Origin: Actinocrinis sp035650855
GTDB lineage: Bacteria; Actinomycetota; Actinomycetes; Streptomycetales; Catenulisporaceae
Direction: 5' to 3'
Length of the DNA: 64,000 nt
Assembly: GCF_035650855.1 (NCBI RefSeq)
Contig: NZ_DASRGV010000213.1
Coordinates: 11,002-75,001 of the forward strand
The notes beneath the pieces are model-generated. The model saw only the letters and a program-made list of their open reading frames with translations, was not told the origin of the DNA and searched no databases. The position numbers and the translations under genes are program-made. Shown here piece after piece: positions 9,227 through 16,492 of this stretch (position 1 is the first letter of the stretch; each line of letters starts with the position of its first letter).

Positions 9227-9876
9227 TGCCGCTGCACACCCCGAGCGCCGTGATGCCGGCCGAGGCAACCGACCCGGTCGGTGACGTGCCCCCAGTCCGC
9301 ATCCTGCCGTCTCAGACTTCTGCGACAACGTTGGCAGACCGGGCGCAGGCAGCCGGCCTCGCCGTGCTCGCGGCCTCGGCCTGGCCCGAGTCTCCCGCCG
9401 ACACCGCGCCACCCGCGGTCGCCGGATTCGTGAACTCCTCCTTCAGCCCGATGGCCGCGGAGGTGGCGCGGCGCTGCCTTCATCGGCGAGCGACCATCAC
9501 CACGAACGCGGCCGAAGCCGCGTCGCCCTGCACTGCGGTCATCATCGCCAGCGCCCTCGGCGACCTGGCAAGCGCCCGACACGTAGCGCAAGCCGTCGAC
9601 GCCGGAGTCCGGATCGGCCCGCTGCTGTTTTTTCAATGCGTGCCGAACGCAGTAGCGGGTCACGTTGCTGCCCAATTAGGACTTGTTGGGCCTGTTATCT
9701 CTGTCGGTGACGAGCGATCCGGGCTGGACGCCGCCGGACTGCTGATCGAGGACGCGGACGCCGACCAGGTGCTGCTGATCCGGGTCGAGCAGGCGGCCGC
9801 CGCGCACGACCGTGACCGCGCCGAGGCGGTCCTGCTCGCGGCCGGCGCCGCGACGCACGAGAGGAGTCGGACATGA
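9226..9876 (+). CDS. Half-length KS-like protein, chain-length-factor-like
   Basis: A 216-aa protein resembling the N-terminal half of a beta-ketoacyl synthase (the stand-alone KS N-domain family seen in aryl-polyene-type clusters). FFQCVPNAVAGHVAAQLGL and the GP.ISVGDE stretch match the region before a KS active site. No active-site Cys context and no C-terminal KS half are present, so it is probably a non-catalytic partner of the preceding KS. The start ATG overlaps the KS stop by one base. Its end overlaps the next KS by 4 bp (ATGA). Codons 140-160 are unusual for this genome (TTT TTT, TTA, CTT, several GTT), with a rare TTA at 9676. Confidence 0.65.
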   Translation: MPLHTPSAVMPAEATDPVGDVPPVRILPSQTSATTLADRAQAAGLAVLAASAWPESPADTAPPAVAGFVNSSFSPMAAEVARRCLHRRATITTNAAEAASPCTAVIIASALGDLASARHVAQAVDAGVRIGPLLFFQCVPNAVAGHVAAQLGLVGPVISVGDERSGLDAAGLLIEDADADQVLLIRVEQAAAAHDRDRAEAVLLAAGAATHERSRT

Positions 9877-11192
9877 GCGAGCGCAGCGTTGACGGTCGCG
9901 GTGTTGACGATCGCGGCGTTCGCCACCGCAATGTTCACGGCCGCGGCGTGGTGATCACCGGCATGGGGCTCGTGACGCCGGTCGGCGAGAGCGCCGACGC
10001 GATCATGTCGGCGATGTGCGAGGGCCGGTCGGGACTGAGCCGCCCGCCACAGGACCACCCGCTGGCCGAGTGCCTTGAGGTCGCGGGTTTCGCGCCGCCG
10101 ATCGACCCGACCAGCGTGCTGCCGCCGCCCGAAACCCGCGTGGTGGACCGGTATGTCGTGATGGCGCTCAAGGCCGCCGCCGACGCGCTGGCCGACGCGG
10201 GACTCGTCGTGGGCCGCGATGCCGACCCGTTCCGGACCGCGGTGATCGTCTCCGGCACCGGAGGACTGGCCACCCTCGAGGACCAGGTGGTCACGCGCAC
10301 GCAGCGCGGGCGCCTCGGCGTCAGCCCGTATCTGCTGCCCGGCATGCTGCCCAACATGGGCGCGGCCCGCATCGCCATCAAGTACGGAATCCGCGGCTAC
10401 AGCTCGTCGATCGGCACCGCCTGCGCGGCCGGCGCCCAGTCGATCGGCGAGGCGACGCGGCTGCTGCGCGCCGGAGAGGCCGACGTGGTCGTCTGCGGGT
10501 GCAGCGAAGCCCCGCTGTTCCCGACCCTGGCCGACACCTTCTCCAATGCGCGGGCCCTGGCCCGCGGCTGGGCGCACGACCCGACCGCGGCGAGCCGCCC
10601 CTTCGACCGGCGGCGGGCCGGCCTCGTCCTCGGCGAGGGAGCCGGCATCTTCGTCCTCGAACGCGCGGAGCACGCGGACGCACGCGGAGCGGCCGCCTAC
10701 GCGGACATCGTGGGCTGGGGCGCCACCAACGACGCGCACCATCCCACGATGCCGGACCCCGAGGGCGGCGGCGCCGCCGAATGCATCCGCCGGGCACTGG
10801 CCGACGCGCACATCGCGCCCGGCGACGTGGGCTACCTCAACGCGCACGGTACGAGCACGAAGCTCGGCGACGTGGCCGAGGCCCGCGCGATCCGCGCCGC
10901 GTTCGGCGCACACCTGCCGCCGGTCAGCTCCACGAAAGCGGTCACCGGGCACATGCTCGGCGCCTCCGGGGTCGCCGAGGCCGCGGTCACCGTGCTGGCG
11001 CTGCGCCGCGGGCTGCTGCCGCCGACGCAGAACCTCGACGACCCGGATCCGGACTGCGACCTCGACCACATCCGCAAGGCGCCGCGCCAGGCGCAGGCCG
11101 GCTACGCCCTGTCGAACTCGTTCGGCTTCGGCGGCCACAACATCAGCCTCGTCTTCGGACCGCCGAGCACCCGGCTCGCCCGCGCGGTCTGA
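9873..11192 (+). CDS. Beta-ketoacyl-ACP synthase II (FabF-like)
   Basis: A 439-aa KAS II. Catalytic Cys184 lies in GTACAAGAQSIGEA, His325 in YLNAHGTSTKLGD and His360 in SSTKAVTGHMLGASG; the C-terminus has NSFGFGGHN. The true domain begins at about residue 26 (GVVITGMGLVTPVG). The preceding 25 residues are a four-fold 15-bp tandem repeat extension. ATG overlaps the preceding stop (ATGA). The cluster thus has two active KSs and one CLF-like protein in a row, and no ketoreductase or dehydratase. Confidence 0.9.
   Translation: MSERSVDGRGVDDRGVRHRNVHGRGVVITGMGLVTPVGESADAIMSAMCEGRSGLSRPPQDHPLAECLEVAGFAPPIDPTSVLPPPETRVVDRYVVMALKAAADALADAGLVVGRDADPFRTAVIVSGTGGLATLEDQVVTRTQRGRLGVSPYLLPGMLPNMGAARIAIKYGIRGYSSSIGTACAAGAQSIGEATRLLRAGEADVVVCGCSEAPLFPTLADTFSNARALARGWAHDPTAASRPFDRRRAGLVLGEGAGIFVLERAEHADARGAAAYADIVGWGATNDAHHPTMPDPEGGGAAECIRRALADAHIAPGDVGYLNAHGTSTKLGDVAEARAIRAAFGAHLPPVSSTKAVTGHMLGASGVAEAAVTVLALRRGLLPPTQNLDDPDPDCDLDHIRKAPRQAQAGYALSNSFGFGGHNISLVFGPPSTRLARAV
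9888..9947 (+). repeat. 15-bp tandem repeat, 4 units, at the 5' end of the second KS gene
   Basis: Four in-frame 15-bp units beginning GTTGACGGTCGCGGT encode VDGRG, VDDRG, VRHRN and VHGRG directly before the KS domain. Unit length equals five codons, as in the repeats at 12407 and 14357. Confidence 0.75.
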
Positions 11193-11282
11193 CGCACCGC
11201 AAGCCATAAACCAGACCCCTCAGACCCGATCCGTGAAGTCCGTTCCGCGCCGCCACACCATGCGGCCGCCGGCGAAAGGAAG

Positions 11283-12392
11283 GTGAGCGAAGTGGACGTG
11301 CTCGCTGTCGACCACGTCGAATTCTTCGCGGGCGACGCCCGGCAGGCGGCCTTCGTGCTGTGCCGCGCGTTCGGCTTCCGCGTCCTCGGCCAGGGCGGCC
11401 CGGACACCGGCGCGCCGGGACGGCGCAGCCTGCTGGTCGGGCAGGGCGAGAGCAGGGTGCTGCTGACCTCCGGCCTGGCCGCGCACCATCCGGCCGCCGA
11501 GTACGTGGCCAGGCACGGCGACGGCGTCGCGACGATCGCCTTCCGGGTGGAGGACGCCGCGGCCTCGTACGCCGAGTCCGTCGCGGCCGGCGCGACGCCG
11601 CTGCAGCAGCCGCGGGTCTACGAGCACGACGGCGAACGGATCGTCACGGCCGTGGTCTCAGGCTTCGGCGACGTGGCGCACCGCCTGGTGGAGCGCAGCG
11701 GCCCCGGAGCCGGATTCCTGCCCGGCCTGGTGGAGAGCGCCGACGCGCCGGCGCCCGGCGCCCCGGACCTGCTCACCGCGATCGACCACGCCGCCTTCTG
11801 CGTGCCGGCCGGCGAGCTGGAGCCGACGGTGCACCACTACCGCAAGGTCTTCGGGTTCGAGCCGATCTTCGAGGAGTACGTCGAGGTCGGCGACCAGGGC
11901 ATGTTCTCCCAGGTGGTGCAGAGCCCGTCCGGCGCGGTGACCTTCACCCTGATCGAGCCGGACGTGAGCCGCCGCCGGGGCCAGATCGACGACTTCCTTG
12001 CCTGGCACGGCGGCGCCGGGGTCCAGCACGTGGCGCTGAGCACCGACGACATCGCCGGGGCGGTGGACGCCTTCGCCGCCCGCGGCGCGGGGTTCGCGCC
12101 CACGCCCGCCGCCTACTACGAGCAGCTCGGCTCGCGGCTCGGCCCGATCGACATCCCGGTGCAGCGGCTCAGCTCGCGCGGGATCCTGGCCGACCGGGAC
12201 CACTGGGGCCTGATGTACCAGATCTTCGCCAGGTCCATGCACGTGCGCAGCACCTTCTTCTGGGAGCTGATCGAACGGCACGGCGCGCGCACGTTCGGCA
12301 CCAGCAACATCCCCGCGCTCTACGCGGCGAAGGAGCGGGAGCTCTCCGCCGTGCGCAACCCGGCGCCCACCGAAACGCGGAGGCCTGCGTGA
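11283..12392 (+). CDS. 4-hydroxymandelate synthase / 4-hydroxyphenylpyruvate dioxygenase family
   Basis: A 369-aa non-haem Fe(II) dioxygenase with two VOC half-domains. The three iron ligands are visible: His169 in AIDHAAF, His249 in GVQHVALS and Glu328 in FFWELIERHG. The C-terminus has TFGTSNIPALYAAKE. Family members convert 4-hydroxyphenylpyruvate either to homogentisate (HPPD) or to 4-hydroxymandelate (HmaS). The Hmo-like oxidase at 1-856, the absence of homogentisate genes and the biosynthetic context favour HmaS, but I cannot separate the two by sequence. GTG at 11292 has better Shine-Dalgarno spacing than GTG at 11283. The 90 bp before it are gene-free. Confidence 0.85.
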   Translation: MSEVDVLAVDHVEFFAGDARQAAFVLCRAFGFRVLGQGGPDTGAPGRRSLLVGQGESRVLLTSGLAAHHPAAEYVARHGDGVATIAFRVEDAAASYAESVAAGATPLQQPRVYEHDGERIVTAVVSGFGDVAHRLVERSGPGAGFLPGLVESADAPAPGAPDLLTAIDHAAFCVPAGELEPTVHHYRKVFGFEPIFEEYVEVGDQGMFSQVVQSPSGAVTFTLIEPDVSRRRGQIDDFLAWHGGAGVQHVALSTDDIAGAVDAFAARGAGFAPTPAAYYEQLGSRLGPIDIPVQRLSSRGILADRDHWGLMYQIFARSMHVRSTFFWELIERHGARTFGTSNIPALYAAKERELSAVRNPAPTETRRPA

Positions 12393-13393
12393 GCATCTCG
12401 CCCATGTCCATCTCAACCGTGCCCATCTCAACCGTGCCCAGCTCAACCGCGTCCGTTCCCCCGCTCACCGAGGCGGAGCGCGAGCTGCTGCCCACCGACG
12501 ACGAGGTGGCGCATTACGAGGAGCACGGCTGGTATCTGACCAAGAAGCTGCTGACCGACGAGGAGATCGACGAGCTGGTCGACGCGAGCGAGCGGTTTTA
12601 CGCCGGCGCGCGCAGCAGGACCCTGCCGCTGCGGCCGCCGCGCCTGGCGTACTGGGAGCCGGGCGACGGCGCCGTGCAGCGGCACAACGACTACATCCAC
12701 GTCGAGAGCGACCCGATCGCGCGGATCCTGCGCAAACCGCTGATCGGCGCGGTCGCGGCGCGGCTGGCCGCGACGCAGCGGATCCGGCTGTTCCAGTCCA
12801 CGCTCATCCACAAGCCGCCGGTCGCCGACGAGCCGAGCAACATCGTGCCCTGGCACTTCGACAAGCACTACTGGGCGACCTGCGCCTCCGAGCGGATGCT
12901 GACCGCGTTCATCCCGTTCCACGACTGCGGCCCGCGCATGGGCACGATCACCATGATCGACGGCAGCCACCTGTGGAAGGAGATCGGCCGCGAGGACTCG
13001 ATGACGAAGCACTTCGCGGATCGCGACAAGTCAGACCTCGAACGCGTCCTGGCCGAGAACGCGGCCTACAACAACGCGCAGGTCCGCAAGGTGCAGATGG
13101 AGATTCCCAAAGGACACATGAGTTTCCATCACTGCCGCACCTACCACGGCAGCGGGCCGAACCGCAGCGACCGGCCGCGCCGCGCCGTCTCGCTGCACCT
13201 GCAAGACGGGGACAACGAATACCGCCGGTTCGAGCTGAGCGACGGCGCCGCCGTGACGTACAACCACGACGCGCTGGTGCGCCGGCTGCCCGATGGCCGC
13301 CCCGACTACGCCGATCCCGAGTACTGCCCGGTGATCTGGAGCGACGGTACCCAAAACTTCACCACCGAACTCGGCGGCGCCGCGCTCGGCTGA
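12389..13393 (+). CDS. Phytanoyl-CoA dioxygenase (PhyH)-like Fe(II)/2-oxoglutarate oxygenase
   Basis: A 334-aa protein with the PhyH pattern: HxD iron ligands in VPWHFDKHYWA, and the distal His and 2-oxoglutarate-binding Arg in HCRTYHGSGPNRSDRPRRA. PhyH-like enzymes hydroxylate, desaturate or chlorinate natural-product intermediates. GTG at 12389 overlaps the HmaS stop (GTGA) with GGAGG 5 nt upstream; ATG at 12404 is possible. The N-terminus has three 15-bp repeats coding for ISTVP-type units. Substrate unknown. Confidence 0.82.
   Translation: MSISPMSISTVPISTVPSSTASVPPLTEAERELLPTDDEVAHYEEHGWYLTKKLLTDEEIDELVDASERFYAGARSRTLPLRPPRLAYWEPGDGAVQRHNDYIHVESDPIARILRKPLIGAVAARLAATQRIRLFQSTLIHKPPVADEPSNIVPWHFDKHYWATCASERMLTAFIPFHDCGPRMGTITMIDGSHLWKEIGREDSMTKHFADRDKSDLERVLAENAAYNNAQVRKVQMEIPKGHMSFHHCRTYHGSGPNRSDRPRRAVSLHLQDGDNEYRRFELSDGAAVTYNHDALVRRLPDGRPDYADPEYCPVIWSDGTQNFTTELGGAALG
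12407..12451 (+). repeat. 15-bp tandem repeat, 3 units, at the 5' end of the PhyH gene
   Basis: Three near-identical in-frame units of CCCATCTCAACCGTG (first with T, last with two changes) encode repeated (S/P)-x-STV. They precede the conserved domain, which begins near PLTEAERELL. Confidence 0.8.
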
Positions 13394-13415
13394 GCCACGA
13401 CCGTCAGGAGGAGCC

Positions 13416-14309
13416 ATGTCGCGCTACGACTGGGGACGCAGACACCCGGGGATCGACCGGCTAGAGCAGCGTATCGGCACGGCGCGCGAGCGCGTGGTCG
13501 GCCACCCGCTCTACGCCCGCCTCACCGACCTGCCCGCGATCCGCACGTTCCAAGAACACCACGTGTTCGCGGTGTGGGACTTCATGTCCCTGCTCAAGTC
13601 CCTGCAACGCTCACTGACCTGCGTCGAGGTGCCATGGGTGCCGACCGGGCCGACCGGCAGCAGACGACTGATCAACGACATCGTCCTGGTCGAGGAGAGC
13701 GATGAGCTGCGCGGCGGCTTCATCAGCCACTTCGAGCTCTACCTCGGCGGCATGACCGAGGCCGGCGCGGACACCGGCCCGATCACCGCGTTCCTGCGGC
13801 TCTTGCGCGCGGGGCGCCCGGTGCCGCAAGCCCTGGCCGAGGCGCAGGTGCCAACGCCGAGCGCCGAGTTCGCCGCCACCACCTGGCGGTTCATCGAGCA
13901 GGCTCCGGTGCACGCCCGCGCCGCCGCGTTCGCGTTCGGCCGCGAGGATCTGATCCCGGAGATGTTCCAGCAGGTCATCGCGGTCAACGAGCTGGTCGGC
14001 GGGCTCGACACCTTCGTCGACTACCTGGCCAGGCACATCGAGGTCGACGGCGAGCAGCACACCCCGATGGCCATGCAGATGCTGGCGGACCTGTGCGGCG
14101 AGGACGAACAGAACTGGGAGGACTGCGCGCAGACGGTCAACGCCGCGCTCGCGGCGCGGGCCCGGCTCTGGGACGGCATCCTCACCGCGATCGGCGAGCC
14201 GGCACACGCGCACGCGGGCGGCGCAGACCGCGCAGACCGCGCAGACGGCGCAGACGGCGCTGACGGCCCGGACGCAGTGACCGTCGCCGCGAGTGGAGCG
14301 GCACTCTGA
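13416..14309 (+). CDS. DUF3050 protein, haem-oxygenase-like fold, possible dimetal oxygenase
   Basis: A 297-aa all-helical protein of the DUF3050 family. Possible metal ligands are Glu47/His48/His49 in FQEHHVFAVWDFM, Glu93/Glu94/Asp96 and His105 in LVEESDELRGGFISHFEL, and His207-Asp211-His215 in ARHIEVDGEQH. This layout recalls haem-oxygenase-like diiron oxidases, but the last motif is Hx3Dx3H rather than the Hx3Dx2H I recall for SznF/CADD-type enzymes. Assignment is therefore by analogy only. CAGGAGGAGCC lies just before ATG 13416. The C-terminal tail (after about 275) is a 9-bp tandem repeat coding Ala-Asp-(Arg/Gly). It is probably an oxidative tailoring enzyme. Confidence 0.7.
   Translation: MSRYDWGRRHPGIDRLEQRIGTARERVVGHPLYARLTDLPAIRTFQEHHVFAVWDFMSLLKSLQRSLTCVEVPWVPTGPTGSRRLINDIVLVEESDELRGGFISHFELYLGGMTEAGADTGPITAFLRLLRAGRPVPQALAEAQVPTPSAEFAATTWRFIEQAPVHARAAAFAFGREDLIPEMFQQVIAVNELVGGLDTFVDYLARHIEVDGEQHTPMAMQMLADLCGEDEQNWEDCAQTVNAALAARARLWDGILTAIGEPAHAHAGGADRADRADGADGADGPDAVTVAASGAAL
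14223..14267 (+). repeat. 9-bp tandem repeat, 5 units, at the 3' end of the DUF3050 gene
   Basis: Units GCAGACCGC (x2), GCAGACGGC (x2) and GCTGACGGC encode (AD[R/G])n in the C-terminal tail. Confidence 0.8.
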
Positions 14310-14341
14310 CCGGTTCGCGGCTGCACGCAGAAGGGACTCCC

Positions 14342-15397
14342 ATGGGTCACGATGCCGATCTCGAGAGCGCTGATGTCGACAGCGCTGATCTCGACACTGC
14401 CAGCATCGACAGCGCCGGCTTGCACCACGCCGGCGTCGATCGGGCCGGGCTGTATCGGACCGTGCGGTTGATCCGGCGGTTCGAGGAGCGCGCGATCGAG
14501 CTGGTGCGCTCGGGCGTGATCGTCGGCGGCATCCATCCGTACATCGGCGAGGAGGCGATCGCGGCCGGGGTGTGCGCGGCGCTGCGCCGCGACGACTTCA
14601 TCACCAGCACCCACCGCGGCCACGGGCACGTGCTGGCGAAGGGAGCCGATCCGGCGCGGATGCTCGCGGAACTGGCCGGGCGCGTCACCGGGCTCAACCG
14701 CGGGCGCGGCGGGTCGATGCACGCGGCCGACTTCGGCATAGGCATCCTCGGCGCCGACGCGATCGTGGGCGCGGCGGCCCCCATCGCGGCGGGCGCGGCC
14801 TGGGCGTCCCGGCGGACCGGCGTCGACCGGGTCACCGCGGCGTTCTTCGGAGACGGCGCGGTCAATCAGGGCGTCGTGCTCGAGACCTTCAACCTGGCCG
14901 CGCTGTGGCGGGTACCGGTCGTGTTCGTCTGCGAGAACAACGGGTTCGCCACCTCGACGCGGACCGAGGACGCGGTAGCCGGCACGATCACCGGACGCGG
15001 CGAGGCCTTCGGCATTCCCGCGCACACGGTCGACGGCATGGATCCAGAAGCCGTGTACGCGGCGGCCGCCGAGGCGGTGGCCCGTGCTCGCGCAGGCGAC
15101 GGACCGTCACTTCTCGAATGCGTGACCTACCGGGTCGATGCGCATCACACCTTCGAGTACGCAGCCCGGCCGCGATATCGCAGTGCTGAAGAGGTGGAGG
15201 CCGCGCGAGCGCGCGATCCGCTGGAGATCCAGGGCGCGCGATTGCCGGAACCGGTGCGTGCGCGGATCGACGCCGAGATCGAGGAGCTGCTGACGGAGGC
15301 GGTGCTGTTCGCCGCCGGCAGCCCGCATCCGGATCCTGACTCGGCGCTGGACTACCTGTACGCCGACGGCACCCGGACCAGGAGCGGGGTGGGCTGA
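14342..15397 (+). CDS. Thiamine-diphosphate-dependent dehydrogenase E1 component, alpha subunit
   Basis: A 351-aa E1 alpha subunit (pyruvate/acetoin/branched-chain 2-oxoacid dehydrogenase type). The ThDP/Mg motif runs from FFGDGAVNQG (GDG at 170-172) to CENN at 198-200. The phosphorylation-loop-type HRGHGH and GRGGSMH are present. The N-terminal 40 residues are a degenerate pentapeptide repeat. It overlaps the beta subunit (TGATG). No E2 (lipoyl acyltransferase) or E3 is encoded in the window, so the pair may act as a decarboxylase or carboligase rather than as part of a full complex. A 2-oxoacid such as 4-hydroxybenzoylformate is a plausible but unproven substrate. Confidence 0.88.
   Translation: MGHDADLESADVDSADLDTASIDSAGLHHAGVDRAGLYRTVRLIRRFEERAIELVRSGVIVGGIHPYIGEEAIAAGVCAALRRDDFITSTHRGHGHVLAKGADPARMLAELAGRVTGLNRGRGGSMHAADFGIGILGADAIVGAAAPIAAGAAWASRRTGVDRVTAAFFGDGAVNQGVVLETFNLAALWRVPVVFVCENNGFATSTRTEDAVAGTITGRGEAFGIPAHTVDGMDPEAVYAAAAEAVARARAGDGPSLLECVTYRVDAHHTFEYAARPRYRSAEEVEAARARDPLEIQGARLPEPVRARIDAEIEELLTEAVLFAAGSPHPDPDSALDYLYADGTRTRSGVG
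14357..14446 (+). repeat. Degenerate 15-bp tandem repeat, about 6 units, at the 5' end of the E1 alpha gene
   Basis: In-frame units starting with GATCTCGAGAGCGCT encode DLESA, DVDSA, DLDTA, SIDSA, GLHHA and GVDRA before the E1 domain. Similarity decays toward the 3' end, consistent with older and younger units. Confidence 0.75.
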
Positions 15398-16392
15398 TGG
15401 CCAACCAGTCTTACCTCAAGGCCCTCAATCGGGCGCTCGGCGACGAGATGGCGCGCGATCCGGCGGTGTGCGTCTTCGGCGAGGACGTCAGGTCCGCCGC
15501 CACCAACGTCACGGCCGGCCTGCTGACCCGGTTCGGCCCGCAGCGGGTGCTGGACACGCCCATCTCCGAGCAGGCCTTCACCGGCTTCGCCACCGGCGCG
15601 GCGCTGGCCGGCCTGCGCCCGCTGATCGAGTTCCAGATCCCGGCGCTGCTCTTCCTCGCCTTCGAGCAGATCGCCGACCAGGCGCACAAGCTCTCGCTGA
15701 TGACCGGCGGCCAGGCGCGCGTGCCGGTGACGTACCTGGTGACCGGCTCGGGTTCGCGCGAGGGCTGGGCCGGGCAGCACTCCGACCACCCCTACAGCCT
15801 CTTCGCGCACGTCGGGGTAAAGACCGTGGTGCCGGCGACCGTCCGGGACGCGTACGGCCTGCTGGTCGCGGCCATCCGGGACGACGACCCGGTCGTGCTC
15901 TTCGCGCCGTTAGGAGCGTTGCGCCGCCGCGAGGATCTGGACTTCGCCGACGTGCCGCCGGTGCCGCTCGGGGTCGGCCGGGTGCAGCGCCCGGGCACGC
16001 AGGTGACCGTCGTCGCGGTAGGGCACCTGGTTCACGACGCGCTCTCGGTGGCCGAGGAGCTGGCCGGTGAGGTCTCGGTCGAGGTCTTCGACCCCAGATC
16101 GGTGCATCCCTTCGACTGGTCGGGCCTGGCCGCCAGTCTCGAACGCACCGGGCGGCTCGTCGTGTTCGACGATGCGAACCGGTCCTGCGGCATCGGCGCC
16201 GAGATCGTGGCCGCGGCGGCCGAGAGCATGCGGCTCGTCGCGCCGCCGAGGCGGGTGACCCGGCCGGACGGCGCGGTCCTGCCGTTCGCCCTCGAACTCG
16301 ACCGGGCGCTGCAGCCGAGCCGGGAGCAGTTGCGCGCGGCGATTCTGACGACCGTCGGATCGGCGCAGCTCGCGGGAGCGGCACATGGCTGA
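15397..16392 (+). CDS. Thiamine-diphosphate-dependent dehydrogenase E1 component, beta subunit
   Basis: A 331-aa E1 beta subunit. It shows the pyrimidine-binding half with FGEDV, DTPISEQAFTGFATGAAL and the transketolase C-terminal domain (VTVVAVGHLVHDAL, FDPRSVHPFD). It forms the alpha2beta2 enzyme with the preceding gene. It contains an in-frame rare TTA codon at 15910. Its final 8 bp overlap a 35-codon ORF. Confidence 0.88.
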   Translation: MANQSYLKALNRALGDEMARDPAVCVFGEDVRSAATNVTAGLLTRFGPQRVLDTPISEQAFTGFATGAALAGLRPLIEFQIPALLFLAFEQIADQAHKLSLMTGGQARVPVTYLVTGSGSREGWAGQHSDHPYSLFAHVGVKTVVPATVRDAYGLLVAAIRDDDPVVLFAPLGALRRREDLDFADVPPVPLGVGRVQRPGTQVTVVAVGHLVHDALSVAEELAGEVSVEVFDPRSVHPFDWSGLAASLERTGRLVVFDDANRSCGIGAEIVAAAAESMRLVAPPRRVTRPDGAVLPFALELDRALQPSREQLRAAILTTVGSAQLAGAAHG

Positions 16393-16492
16393 CGAGACAC
16401 AGCACCCCGAGAAAGAGCACCCGAAACAGCGCTACCGAAACTGCGCTGCGGCGCGGGCCCGGGTTCCGAACAAGAGGGAGAGAACGCCATGA
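16385..16492 (+). CDS. Candidate 35-aa small protein between E1 beta and ligase genes
   Basis: An ATG at 16385 follows GGGAG with a 6-nt spacer. It overlaps the E1 beta stop by 8 bp (ATGGCTGA), and the TGA overlaps the ATG of the next ligase by 4 bp (ATGA). The product begins MADETQHPEKE, is hydrophilic and rich in Lys/Arg/Glu, and has a single Cys in RYRNCAAARAR. No family is recognised. The exact fit between two coupled genes suggests it is translated, either as a product or to carry ribosomes across the 96-bp gap. Confidence 0.45.
   Translation: MADETQHPEKEHPKQRYRNCAAARARVPNKRERTP

Noticed and set aside
11283..12392. Calling this gene homogentisate-forming HPPD of tyrosine catabolism
   Set aside because: No homogentisate pathway genes are nearby and an Hmo-like oxidase is in the same cluster. 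The family alone does not decide, so the call was left open between HmaS and HPPD.
14342..16392. Branched-chain 2-oxoacid or pyruvate dehydrogenase complex
   Set aside because: Only E1 subunits are present, with no lipoyl E2 or E3, and they are embedded in a biosynthetic operon.
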